This document shows, piece after piece, positions 34,079 through 41,700 of a stretch of 64,000 nt of DNA (its first letter is position 1; each line of letters begins with the position of its first letter). The stretch is from an uncultured Eubacteriales bacterium (GTDB lineage Bacteria > Bacillota > Clostridia > Oscillospirales > Acutalibacteraceae): positions 62,001 through 126,000 of the forward strand of contig CAKSQO010000005.1 of the NCBI GenBank assembly GCA_934486615.1. Direction: 5' to 3'. A program made the translations under genes and the position numbers. Below the pieces are notes generated by a model. It had not been told where the DNA came from. It worked only from the letters and a program-made list of their open reading frames with translations, and searched no databases.

Positions 34079-34545
34079 CCGCGGATTGCCCGCGCACCCA
34101 TTGCGCGGGGTGATTGCCCCCGATAACCTGCTGCACTACCCCGTGGACAAACACCCTTTGGGTGCGCAGGCAAATAACTCACTGCACCTATTGCGCGGGG
34201 CGATTGTCCCCGATAACTCGCTGCACCAGTCCGCGGAAAAACCGTCCGTGACGGTGCGCGGCAAATAACTCACTGCACCTATTGCGCGGGGCGATTGTCC
34301 CCGATAACTCGCTGCACCCGTCCGCGGAAAAACCGTCCGTGACGGTGCGCGGACAAACAACCCGCTGCACCCATTGCGCGGGGCGAATATCTCTAATAAC
34401 CCGTTGTACTACCTCGTGGATAAACGCCCCTCGGGCGGCGCCAAAAAAATGACCCACAGCACCAATTGCGCGGGGTAAATTCTTCCAATAACTTGCTGTA
34501 TTTTCCCGTGGACTGCCATCGGCGGCACGCCGAAAAAAAGGACAT
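34079..34545 (+). repeat. 91-bp tandem repeat array with two hairpins per unit
   Basis: TTGCGCGGGG marks unit starts at 34101, 34191, 34282, 34374 and 34465 (steps 90, 91, 92, 91); a fragment of another unit precedes at 34079. Hairpin I in each unit is CGGGG-7 nt-CCCCG, kept by G-U pairs in units 4 and 5. Hairpin II has a 3-nt loop and a 5-bp stem that changes sequence but stays paired: CACCC/GGGTG, CCGTC/GACGG (twice), CGCCC/GGGCG, CTGCC/GGCGG. It begins 11 bp after the ANTAR stop, with no terminator in between, and runs up to the shared terminator with rplL. No gene is visible in 34069-34588. Confidence 0.92.
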
Positions 34546-34571
34546 TTGCCTTTTGGGCAAATGTCCTTTTA
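34532..34571. terminator. Bidirectional terminator of rplJL (and of the GOGAT operon side)
   Basis: AAAGGACATTTGCC (34537-34550) pairs perfectly with GGCAAATGTCCTTT (34556-34569). Seven A before it give a U-run for the minus-strand rplL transcript; TTTT follows on the plus strand. Confidence 0.92.
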
Positions 34572-34588
34572 ATAAAGCTTGGCTTAAA

Positions 34589-34969
34589 TTACTTAAGCTC
34601 GACCTTAGCGCCGACTTCCTCGAACTTAGCCTTGATAGCCTCAGCGTCGTCCTTAGCAACAGCTTCCTTGAGCTTAGCAGGAGCGCCGTCGACGAGAGCC
34701 TTAGCCTCGCCGAGGCCGAGACCGGTAACCTCGCGGACAACCTTGATGACCTTGATCTTCTCAGCGCCGACTTCGGCAAGAACAACGTCAAACTCGGTCT
34801 TCTCCTCAGCAGCAGCGGCAGCGCCACCGGCAGCAGGGCCGGCAACAGCAACAGCAGCAGCGGCGGATACGCCGAACTTCTCCTCGATAGCGGATACGAG
34901 CTCGGAAAGCTCAAGAACGGTCAGTTTTTCAACTTCGGAAACAATAGCTTCGATTTTCTCAGATGCCAT
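34589..34969 (-). CDS. rplL: 50S ribosomal protein L7/L12
   Basis: 126 residues, acidic and Ala-rich. N-terminal dimerisation helices ([20 protein letters not shown]), Ala/Gly hinge (about 36-56) and the conserved C-terminal factor-binding domain ([32 protein letters not shown]). It forms the ribosomal stalk that recruits translation GTPases. RBS GGAGG before the ATG. It lies 39 bp downstream of rplJ and ends at a strong terminator. Confidence 0.98.
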   Translation of the reverse strand: MASEKIEAIVSEVEKLTVLELSELVSAIEEKFGVSAAAAVAVAGPAAGGAAAAAEEKTEFDVVLAEVGAEKIKVIKVVREVTGLGLGEAKALVDGAPAKLKEAVAKDDAEAIKAKFEEVGAKVELK

Positions 34970-35008
34970 TTTAATTTACCTCCAATAATAATGAAATGTT
35001 TTTAAAAA

Positions 35009-35527
35009 TTATTCAGCAGCTTCGGCTGAAGCGTCGCCGTCCTTATCGGCTACTGCCTTGATAACACGGGCAAAAGCGGCGATAGGAGCGTTGAGCACGT
35101 TGGCGACGGTTGCAAGCAGAACCTCTCTCGAGGGCAGCTTTGCAAGGGCGTGGAGCTTGTCGAGGCCGATAAGCTCACCGTCGAGGAAGCCGGCCTTGAT
35201 AGCGAACTTCTCGTTGCTCTCTGCATACTTGCAGAGAATACGGGCAGCGGCTACATAGTCGTCGGCACTGGTAGCGATAGCGGTGGTACCGTTGAGAATG
35301 CTGTCGAGTCCGGCGAGATCGGTTCCGTCAACAGCAATGTGAAGCAGAGTGTTTTTAACTACAGAGTACTGCACACCGGCTTCACGCAGCTCTTTACGGA
35401 GCTTGGTGTCATCGGCGACGGTGATACCCTCGTAGCTGACAACAACACCGGCAACAGCCTTGTCGAGTCTCTCTTTGAGCTCGGCAACCTGCTGCTTCTT
35501 AGCTTCGAGAACCTGTACGCTTGGCAT
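35009..35527 (-). CDS. rplJ: 50S ribosomal protein L10
   Basis: 172 residues from the ATG at 35527 with GGAGGTG 9 bases upstream; an in-frame upstream ATG (35593) lies inside the leader hairpin and is not used. PSVQVLEAKKQQVAEL and VVSYEGITVADDTKLRKELR are the N-terminal L10 blocks; the Glu/Ala-rich C-terminus anchors L7/L12 dimers. L10-L12 complexes repress the operon by binding the leader. Confidence 0.97.
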   Translation of the reverse strand: MPSVQVLEAKKQQVAELKERLDKAVAGVVVSYEGITVADDTKLRKELREAGVQYSVVKNTLLHIAVDGTDLAGLDSILNGTTAIATSADDYVAAARILCKYAESNEKFAIKAGFLDGELIGLDKLHALAKLPSREVLLATVANVLNAPIAAFARVIKAVADKDGDASAEAAE

Positions 35528-35549
35528 TATGAATTCACCTCCGTTACAT

Positions 35550-35688
35550 ACAAAATGCCTGTCCCCGACGGGAACAGGCATAAGATGTAACAAGAAATCA
35601 AGTTAATCCTATATCCTCTCCCTCGGCAGGCGGACAAAGCCATTATATCGCATAAAGCGAAACCTGCTGTCTATGGTCAAGAACAGCA
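35550..35688 (-). promoter_or_regulatory. L10 leader with attenuator
   Basis: Minus strand between the rplJ promoter and start codon. GACAGCAGG (about 35671) and CCTGCCGAGG (about 35627) are the pairing blocks of the Firmicutes L10 leader with its kink-turn, where L10(L12)4 binds. Downstream, ATGCCTGT/ACAGGCAT (35581-35574 with 35562-35555) followed by TTTTG forms an attenuator-type terminator. Confidence 0.75.
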
Positions 35689-35694
35689 TTTTGT

Positions 35695-35723
35695 ATTTTA
35701 TCACAAACCTCACGGTTTGTCAA
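35695..35723 (-). promoter_or_regulatory. Sigma-A promoter of rplJL
   Basis: Minus strand TTGACA (35723-35718), 17-bp spacer, TAAAAT (35700-35695), directly at the end of rplA. Confidence 0.85.
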
Positions 35724-35731
35724 GCATTAAA

Positions 35732-36424
35732 TCAGCCGACCTTGTTCGGGTTGACCTTGATGCCGGGGCCCATGGTAGTGGCAACTACGCAGGAGCGGAT
35801 ATACTGACCCTTGGAAGAAGCAGGCTTAGCCTTGACGATAGCACCGAGGAGGGTGTCGAAGTTCTCCTGGAGCTTCTCAGCGCCGAAGGAAACCTTGCCG
35901 ATGGGGCAGTGAATGATGTTGGTCTTGTCAAGACGGTACTCGATCTTACCGGCCTTAGCTTCGGTAACAGCCTTAGCTACATCGGGGGTAACGGTACCGG
36001 CCTTCGGGGTCGGCATAAGTCCGCGGGGTCCGAGAACCTTACCGAGACGGCCGACGAGGCCCATCATATCAGGGGTGGCGACGACAACGTCGAAATCAAG
36101 CCAGCCCTCGTTCTGGATCTTGGCGATGTACTCCTCGCCGCCGAAGTAATCGGCGCCTGCCTCCTCGGCAGCCTTGAGGGCGTCGCCCTTAGCGAAAGCC
36201 ATAACGCGGACGGTCTTACCGGTTCCGTTGGGGAGAACGACAGCGCCGCGAACCTGCTGGTCAGCGTGGCGGGAGTCGACGCCCAGACGGACGTGAACCT
36301 CGACGGTCTCGTCGAATTTGGCGGTTTTGGTCTTAACAGCGAGGTCAAGAGCCTCGTTTACATCATAGAGCTTCGAGCTTTCAACGAGCTTGGAGCTGTC
36401 GGTATATTTCTTACCATGTTTCAT
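35732..36424 (-). CDS. rplA: 50S ribosomal protein L1
   Basis: 230 residues from the ATG at 36424 (MKHGKKY) with GGGAGGT upstream; the annotated frame could start 18 bases earlier but that ATG overlaps the ribosome site. L1 builds the mobile stalk at the E site and is a translational repressor of the L11-L1 operon. Conserved blocks: [49 protein letters not shown]. Second gene of rplKA; an L1-type binding site is found in the spacer just upstream. Confidence 0.97.
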   Translation of the reverse strand: MKHGKKYTDSSKLVESSKLYDVNEALDLAVKTKTAKFDETVEVHVRLGVDSRHADQQVRGAVVLPNGTGKTVRVMAFAKGDALKAAEEAGADYFGGEEYIAKIQNEGWLDFDVVVATPDMMGLVGRLGKVLGPRGLMPTPKAGTVTPDVAKAVTEAKAGKIEYRLDKTNIIHCPIGKVSFGAEKLQENFDTLLGAIVKAKPASSKGQYIRSCVVATTMGPGIKVNPNKVG

Positions 36425-36466
36425 TATAAATGTACCTCCCAATAGAGTGGTTAAATCGGAATTTTC

Positions 36467-36495
36467 CTCCCACCCGGGATAATCTCACCGGGGAG
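36467..36495 (-). promoter_or_regulatory. Probable L1-binding regulatory hairpin in the rplK-rplA spacer
   Basis: Minus strand: CTCCC (36495-36491) pairs with GGGAG (36471-36467) and AUCCC with GGGU, separated by an asymmetric loop GGUGAGAUU. This reproduces the arrangement of the L1 site on 23S rRNA (GGUGGGAG facing GGUGAAAU), here as a short mRNA mimic 40 nt before the rplA start. Autogenous repression by L1 is the likely role. Confidence 0.6.
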
Positions 36496-36517
36496 CAGAA
36501 TTAAAGTTTCAGTAAAA

Positions 36518-36943
36518 TCAGTCGACGACTTCGATACCCATACTGCGCGCAGTACCGGCGACCATGCTCATGGCAGCTTCAACAGTTGCGGCGTTGAGGT
36601 CGGGCATCTTGGTTTCGGCGATCTTTCTGACCTGCTCGGTAGTGATCTTGGCAACCTTGGTCTTGTTAGGCGTGCCGGAACCGCTCTCGATACCGCAGGC
36701 CTTCTTGATAAGAACGGCGGCGGGCGGAGTCTTGGTAATAAAGGTGAACGAGCGGTCTGCGTAAACGGTGATTACGACAGGAATGATAAGACCGACGTCG
36801 TTCTTTGTGCGCTCGTTAAATTCCTTAGTGAACGCCATGATGTTAACACCGTGCTGACCCAGCGCGGGACCTACCGGCGGAGCGGGTGTAGCCTTGCCTG
36901 CAGGAATTTGAAGTTTAATAAATCCAACAACTTTTTGAGCCAT
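36518..36943 (-). CDS. rplK: 50S ribosomal protein L11
   Basis: 141 residues from MAQKVVG at 36943, preceded by GGAGGTGC. The proline-rich N-terminal block [20 protein letters not shown] and the C-terminal rRNA-binding domain ([17 protein letters not shown]) are complete. L11 forms the GTPase-associated centre with L10/L12 and is needed for the stringent response. First gene of rplKA, 124 bp after nusG; the spacer holds a GACGC/GCGTC hairpin and a GGCAGC/GCTG hairpin of unknown role. Confidence 0.97.
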   Translation of the reverse strand: MAQKVVGFIKLQIPAGKATPAPPVGPALGQHGVNIMAFTKEFNERTKNDVGLIIPVVITVYADRSFTFITKTPPAAVLIKKACGIESGSGTPNKTKVAKITTEQVRKIAETKMPDLNAATVEAAMSMVAGTARSMGIEVVD

Positions 36944-37067
36944 TGTTAGCACCTCCGTAAAAATGTGGTCTGGCGGAACAGCTTTGCTGCCCTCCCACGC
37001 GACGCAAAAAAAGCGTCGGTGACGTTTAATCCGTCAGCTTTTTAATAAATAAAACCGAATTCATCGG

Positions 37068-37613
37068 TTATACGGGCTCGACAAAATCAAGCTCGAATTC
37101 GACCGAAGTCTCGCGGCCGAGCATAGAAAGCAGAACGCGAACGAGATTTTTCTCGGTGTCGATCTCTTCTACGCGGCCGGTGAAGCCCTCAAGCGGTCCG
37201 TTGACTATGCTTACGGTGTCGCCGACGGCATAGTTGACCTCGACAGAGCGCTTCTCAACGCCGAGCTGAGCGACCTCCTCGTCGGTCAGCGGCACAGGAG
37301 TCGATGACGAGCCGACAAAGCCTGTTACTCCGCGAATGTTGCGGATAGCGAACCAGGAGTCGTCGGTGACGATCATCTTGACCAGTACATAGCCGGGGAA
37401 GACCTTGCGCTCAACGTCGCGCTTTTTGTTGTCCTTTATCTCGGTGACGATCTCGGTCGGAATGTTCACCTCGAATATAAGGTCGTGCATATTGTGGCTG
37501 TCGACGATCTTGAGAATATTGTCAGCGACTTTATTCTCGTAGCCCGAGTAGGTATGGATCACATACCATTTTGCGTCGAGCTCGGCAGCCGATCTGTTAT
37601 CCATTTCAGCCAT
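37068..37613 (-). CDS. nusG: Transcription termination/antitermination protein NusG
   Basis: 181 residues. NGN domain with WYVIHTYSGYENKVADNI, VFPGYVLVKM and VRNIRGVTGFVG-type blocks, then a KOW domain (FAVGDTVSIVNGPLEGFTG). It binds RNA polymerase and couples transcription to translation. RBS GGAGA. It lies 22 bp downstream of secE, as in most bacteria. Confidence 0.97.
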   Translation of the reverse strand: MAEMDNRSAAELDAKWYVIHTYSGYENKVADNILKIVDSHNMHDLIFEVNIPTEIVTEIKDNKKRDVERKVFPGYVLVKMIVTDDSWFAIRNIRGVTGFVGSSSTPVPLTDEEVAQLGVEKRSVEVNYAVGDTVSIVNGPLEGFTGRVEEIDTEKNLVRVLLSMLGRETSVEFELDFVEPV

Positions 37614-37635
37614 TGTACACTCTCCGTTCGTGTTA

Positions 37636-38319
37636 TCAGGCCTTGAAGATCAGCTTCATCAAAGCGGAAAGACCGAGGTCGGCAAGCCAGATGACGATAC
37701 CGACGACCAAGCACATAACAAGAACGATGCCGGTGTTTTTGACAACCGTCTTGAAGTTGGGCCAGTTGGTCTTTTTAATCTCGCTCTTGTACTCAAGCAG
37801 CCAAGCCTTGAATCTTACGAAAAGAACCTTTTTTGCGCCATTGGATTCTTTAACCGCAACATAGTCGGCAAGGAGTATCGAAGCGATCGTAAGCACTACA
37901 GCGGCGATGCTTACGCAAAGCAGAACAATGAACGTCGAATTGTACCAGATGCGGCCGTTGATACCGGTCAGCGGTCTGTAGTCGACATAGGTTCCGGGGG
38001 TGTTGCAGATGAACAGCAACATCATAATCATATCGATAACACCGAACACGAGCTGTCCGACGGCGGCCTTTTTGGTTTTGAAAGAAGCCACTGCGCAGAT
38101 AGCGCCGATAACGGCGGTAACGAGGGTGAAGAAGAACCATGCCGATTTGTTCATGTCGACACTGTCGGAGATCTTGGAGCCGAAAGCAAGCTGGGTAGCG
38201 GACAACTCGAAAGTACCCTGTGCGCTGGTGATGTGGACTATTCCGAAGAACAGAAGCACTACGACAGCGACCGAAAGGGCGACGGCGAGAATGCGGCTCG
38301 CTAAAGAAATAGCTTTCAT
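37636..38319 (-). CDS. secE: SecE-domain protein with a four-helix N-terminal membrane extension
   Basis: 227 residues, whereas Gram-positive SecE usually has about 60-75. The SecE core is residues 166-227: the amphipathic helix RFKAWLLEYKSEIKKTNWP with the conserved W-P, then TM about 196-222. Residues 1-160 add four predicted TM segments (about 7-30, 60-80, 86-105, 128-152) with an extracytoplasmic loop after TM1. The start ATG is the only plausible one, and the frame is continuous, so this is not an annotation fusion. Position between rpmG and nusG confirms it is the genuine SecE of the Sec translocon. Confidence 0.88.
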   Translation of the reverse strand: MKAISLASRILAVALSVAVVVLLFFGIVHITSAQGTFELSATQLAFGSKISDSVDMNKSAWFFFTLVTAVIGAICAVASFKTKKAAVGQLVFGVIDMIMMLLFICNTPGTYVDYRPLTGINGRIWYNSTFIVLLCVSIAAVVLTIASILLADYVAVKESNGAKKVLFVRFKAWLLEYKSEIKKTNWPNFKTVVKNTGIVLVMCLVVGIVIWLADLGLSALMKLIFKA

Positions 38320-38329
38320 TATATCCCCC

Positions 38330-38479
38330 TTACTTCGTCTCTTTGTGCAGAGTGTGCTTTTTGCAGAAGCGGCAATACTTATTCATTTCCAACCTGTCAG
38401 GGTCGTTTTTCTTGTTCTTCATAGTATTGTAGTTTCTACGTTTGCATTCTGAACAAGCAAGTGTAATTTTTACTCTCAT
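38330..38479 (-). CDS. rpmG: 50S ribosomal protein L33
   Basis: 49 residues, too short for many ORF lists: begins [20 protein letters not shown] and ends [14 protein letters not shown]. The two CxxC pairs give the zinc-binding form of L33. GGAGGTG ribosome site before the ATG at 38479. Lies 10 bp upstream of secE and heads the rpmG-secE-nusG unit. Confidence 0.96.
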   Translation of the reverse strand: MRVKITLACSECKRRNYNTMKNKKNDPDRLEMNKYCRFCKKHTLHKETK

Positions 38480-38575
38480 TGACGGCACCTCCCGTTTTAC
38501 GGAAAAATTTAGCCTCCCTCAAATAAGGCGCGTTTTGGGCGCAATTAACAAGCCCTTATTGCAGAGGTAATTCAA

Positions 38576-38604
38576 ATTATATCATAACCTGTCCCATCGG
38601 TCAA
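38576..38604 (-). promoter_or_regulatory. Sigma-A promoter of rpmG-secE-nusG
   Basis: Minus strand TTGACC (38604-38599), 17-bp spacer with TG before the -10, TATAAT (38581-38576). Predicted leader about 90 nt. Confidence 0.85.
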
Positions 38605-38668
38605 GTATAATTTTAGACTATTTTCGGTACGCTTTACATTATATAATATATAAAGTCTATACAATCCA

Positions 38669-38699
38669 TAAAACAACGCGCGAAACAGAACTTCGCGTG
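38669..38699 (-). terminator. Terminator of the glycosidase-SGNH operon
   Basis: Minus strand CGCGAA (38697-38692) pairs with TTCGCG (38684-38679), followed by CGTTGTTTT. Confidence 0.6.
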
Positions 38700-38709
38700 C
38701 CTTTTACAA

Positions 38710-39519
38710 TCAGATTATGCCGTGCAGGTCTGTGCCGATGAAGCCGACCTCCTTGAACTTGTCGGTGTTGTGGCGGACGATGTAGTCGATGTACGACATC
38801 ACCATATCGGCTGTGAAGCGGTAGCCCATCGGGTTCATATGGCCGCCGAGGTAGAACTTCTTTCTGAGCGTCGCATCGTAGACGGGCGCGTACTTGCGCA
38901 GGTCGATGACGTAGGTGTTGTCGAGCCTGTCGGCGAGGTCGCGCAGCAGCTGCGCGTGGCGATCCTGATACTCCTGAGTCGCGGCGGGCAGGTGCGGCTC
39001 GTACGGGCAGGTCATAAGGAAAAACACGGCGCGCGGCTGAATTGCGCGGTAGCGGCGGATTATCTCGCCGTAGGTGCCCGCAATGGTGAAGTCGTCGCCG
39101 TAGGCATGAGCGCCGTTGAGCGCGTCGTCGAGTGTGCCGAACTTTTCAAGCCCGAAGCGGTACATCTCGTTTACGCCGAGGGCTATTATGTACGCCTGGC
39201 ATTTGATGTCAACCGAGAACAAGCCGTGTGTGTTGCCGAAGCTGTCGAGATACTCCTTTGCGGTCATACCGCCCCTGGAGAAGTTGCGCACGGTGCAGCC
39301 CGCGGCGCGCGCGATGAACTGCCCCCACGAATACTCATACATATCGTGATACCCCGTGACTCCGTCGGGTGAGTATGACTCGAACTCGCCGCTTGAAAGG
39401 CTGTCGCCTATGCAGCCTATCGTGCGGAAGATCGAGCACATACCGCCGTCGGTGACCATTCGGTCAAGCGGCTTTTCGTTTTCATCGGAAAAAGTTTCGA
39501 TATAGGTTTTAAAATCCAT
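38710..39519 (-). CDS. SGNH/GDSL-family hydrolase
   Basis: 269 residues from the ATG at 39519 (AAAGGTGG ribosome site); a GTG 9 bases earlier is part of that site. Block I GCIGDSLSSGEF carries the nucleophile Ser, block II is NFSRGGMTAKEYLDSFG, block III IIALGVNEMY (GxN), and block V GGHMNPMGYRFTADM the catalytic His. No signal peptide, so cytosolic. Such enzymes remove acyl groups from carbohydrates or lipids. Its start lies 11 bp after the stop of the glycosidase gene, implying joint use on an acylated oligosaccharide. Confidence 0.85.
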   Translation of the reverse strand: MDFKTYIETFSDENEKPLDRMVTDGGMCSIFRTIGCIGDSLSSGEFESYSPDGVTGYHDMYEYSWGQFIARAAGCTVRNFSRGGMTAKEYLDSFGNTHGLFSVDIKCQAYIIALGVNEMYRFGLEKFGTLDDALNGAHAYGDDFTIAGTYGEIIRRYRAIQPRAVFFLMTCPYEPHLPAATQEYQDRHAQLLRDLADRLDNTYVIDLRKYAPVYDATLRKKFYLGGHMNPMGYRFTADMVMSYIDYIVRHNTDKFKEVGFIGTDLHGII

Positions 39520-39530
39520 GTTGCCCACCT

Positions 39531-40721
39531 TTATATATTTATTTTCTTATAAAACCCGAGCCTTTCGGCTGCGGTCAGATAAAACAGCATTGTGCTCGAA
39601 TACCACTCGGAGCTGTTGCTCGCCTGACCTGTGAACGGGTCAAGCTCCTGCCCAAAGCGCAGCGGGGAGAGCGCCCATGCGTCGAGCCAAACGCGCATAT
39701 TCCGCTCAAGCTCGTCTGAGAAGCCGTAGTGATCACACCACCGCAGGCTTCGAAGCATCGTCAGCCCCTGGCTGAAATAGCCCCAGCAGTTGCCCGCCGC
39801 ACCGCGGTCCATTGCGGGGTCGCTCGCCGCGATCGACGGGTAGGGGTACGGAGTACCGAAGTGCTCGGGCGACTTGAACCACCGCTCAAAAATCGCCTGC
39901 GCGAGCGGCTTATCGAGCATCTTTTCGCAAAAAAGCGCGGTTATTCCTATCGAGTGCACGCGGCGCTTTCGGCCGAATTTATCAACATCAAAGAAGAAAA
40001 GCTCGTCCTCGTCAAAGCATTTTTCAAATGTAAGGCGCTTGACGTTTTCTGCCTTTTTGCGCCACAAGGCGGCCTCGTCAAAAAGCGAGAGCTTCTCGGC
40101 CATCTCGGCCAGAGCGAGCCTGTCGCCGTAGAAAACGGCGTTCATATCGGGCATTATCAGCGGCGCGACAGGGCAGCCGTCGGGCGTGTTTGCAGCCTCG
40201 TCGCCGATGTTGCCGCGATAGAGCATACCGCTCAGTCGCGACGAATTGTCATGCCCCGTGTCAAAGCCGCAGAACGTCTCGATAAGGCCCTGCCGCGTCG
40301 TCATTCGGTGCGCGCAGAGCCACTCGTCCCACTTGCGGCACGCGGAGTATGAGTCGCGCAGCAGCTCATCATCGCCGCAAAGCTCGCTTGCCTCAAGGCA
40401 CAGCCGTGCGAAGGACACGCACTCCTGAATTTGTCCGAAGCCGACGCGGTCACTCCAAACAAAGCAGGGCAGCTGACCGTCGGGCCGCGCGTTGTCGAGA
40501 AACAGCCGCACCTGAGCGGCGGCCGCCTCGCTTTGCCCGCTCAAAGCCGCCCAGACAAGGCCGTCGTAGGCGTGCTCAAGCCACACTCCGGGGTATTTGT
40601 CGGAGATGTAGACGACCCTCCCGCGCGAATTTGCGATGGGCTTTAAGTGCCTTTCGGTCAGGCGCGCGAGCGCCTCATCGCAGGCACGTATAATGTCGGC
40701 TTTGCTCGACTTGAAAATCAT
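39531..40721 (-). CDS. Six-hairpin glycosidase (GH63 / MGH1-like)
   Basis: 396 residues, all-helical (alpha/alpha)6-barrel type. VWLEHAYDGLVWAAL near residue 46, WDEWLCAHR, and a C-terminal AGNCWGYFSQGL plus QELDPFTGQASNSSEWYSS, which match the mannosylglycerate hydrolase/GH63-like layout in which Asp and Glu in these blocks are catalytic. No signal peptide, so it likely acts on imported oligosaccharides. First gene of a two-gene operon with the SGNH hydrolase. Substrate unknown. Confidence 0.75.
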   Translation of the reverse strand: MIFKSSKADIIRACDEALARLTERHLKPIANSRGRVVYISDKYPGVWLEHAYDGLVWAALSGQSEAAAAQVRLFLDNARPDGQLPCFVWSDRVGFGQIQECVSFARLCLEASELCGDDELLRDSYSACRKWDEWLCAHRMTTRQGLIETFCGFDTGHDNSSRLSGMLYRGNIGDEAANTPDGCPVAPLIMPDMNAVFYGDRLALAEMAEKLSLFDEAALWRKKAENVKRLTFEKCFDEDELFFFDVDKFGRKRRVHSIGITALFCEKMLDKPLAQAIFERWFKSPEHFGTPYPYPSIAASDPAMDRGAAGNCWGYFSQGLTMLRSLRWCDHYGFSDELERNMRVWLDAWALSPLRFGQELDPFTGQASNSSEWYSSTMLFYLTAAERLGFYKKINI

Positions 40722-40753
40722 AACACAGAGCCCCCCGAAAGGACAAAATATAC

Positions 40754-40782
40754 TTGCAAATCAATTTCAGCTACATTATAAT
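40754..40782 (+). promoter_or_regulatory. Promoter of the DUF1287 gene
   Basis: TTGCAA (40754-40759), 17-bp spacer, TATAAT (40777-40782). Confidence 0.65.
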
Positions 40783-40852
40783 AAATGTGGAGGTTTTTTG
40801 CAACAAAAAAAGCAAAAATCCAAGTGAATTTAATTGTCAGGAGTGTCGCTTT

Positions 40853-41584
40853 ATGGCTGAGCTTATCAAAAGTCGCAAGGTCAAGGTCGTCAGAACAGTC
40901 ATCGTTGTGCTGTGCATCGCTCTCGTCGCGTCGGGAGTATGGGCGGCGAACGCGTTCAATCTTATTCCCGCGCGCACCTACACCGCGGCCGATTTCGGCA
41001 TTGAGCAGATCAAAAGCAGCGTTGATTTTAACGACAACGGCGTCGACGACTACACCGACATTATGCTCGGCGCGCGCAAGGACGCCGAAAATCACCCGAC
41101 ATACGACGGCAGCTACGTTCAGGGCGGTTATCCCGACGACAGTAAGGGCGTGTGCACCGACGTGGTCTGGCGCGGCTTCAAGGAGGCGGGCTACAGCCTG
41201 CGCGATATGCTCGACAGGGACATCGCCGCAGCGCCCGAGGCCTACACCCGCATAACCGAGCCCGACAGCAACATCGACTTTCGCCGCGTGCAGAACCTGA
41301 AGGTGTTCTTCGACCGCCACGCCGTCAGCCTGACGACCGACCCCGACGACATCGACCAGTGGCAGCCGGGCGACATCGTCCTGTTCAACGGCACGCGCCA
41401 CATCGGTATAGTCTCCGACAAGCGCGACTCAAAGGGCAGAGCCTACATAATCCACAACGCAAACCAGCCCGAGCGCGAGGAGAATTACTTCAAGCGCGCC
41501 GCATCGCAGGTCAGCGCTCACTACCGCTTCGACGCGTCCGAAATCGACGAAAGCATCCTCGTCAGCTGGGACGACCGCTCATAA
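40853..41584 (+). CDS. DUF1287-family membrane-anchored protein
   Basis: 243 residues from the ATG at 40853 (AGGAG 10 bases upstream); an ATG 99 bases earlier falls on the promoter. One N-terminal TM/signal anchor (about 17-38), then the DUF1287 domain: GVCTDVVWRGFKEAGYSL with the Cys-Thr-Asp of an NlpC/P60-like thiol active site, DPDDIDQWQPGDIVLF, RHIGIVSDKR with a conserved His, and IIHNAN. The fold suggests a peptidoglycan or amide hydrolase outside the cell. Convincing family match; reaction unknown. Divergent from the glycosidase gene. Confidence 0.85.
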   Translation: MAELIKSRKVKVVRTVIVVLCIALVASGVWAANAFNLIPARTYTAADFGIEQIKSSVDFNDNGVDDYTDIMLGARKDAENHPTYDGSYVQGGYPDDSKGVCTDVVWRGFKEAGYSLRDMLDRDIAAAPEAYTRITEPDSNIDFRRVQNLKVFFDRHAVSLTTDPDDIDQWQPGDIVLFNGTRHIGIVSDKRDSKGRAYIIHNANQPEREENYFKRAASQVSAHYRFDASEIDESILVSWDDRS

Positions 41585-41630
41585 AGCGGCTTTAATGGGC
41601 AAAAGAGCGAATATGAATTTGCCGCAGGGC

Positions 41631-41659
41631 TTGAAATGGGCGAAAAATTGTGATAAAAT
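41631..41659 (+). promoter_or_regulatory. Promoter of aspS
   Basis: TTGAAA (41631-41636), 17-bp spacer, TAAAAT (41654-41659). Confidence 0.6.
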
Positions 41660-41700
41660 CATTTAGGATAAATCAAAGCAAGCATAGGGGTGCTTAAAAT

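Noticed and set aside
34079..34545. CRISPR array or riboswitch tandem
   Set aside because: Units are about 91 bp with similarity throughout and no cas genes; no known riboswitch aptamer motif fits, and the array is downstream rather than upstream of genes on the plus strand.
34079..34545. Additional ANTAR-binding hairpins in the 91-bp array
   Set aside because: The loops have 7 and 3 nucleotides, not 6, and lack the A1/G4 pattern, although the array follows the ANTAR gene.
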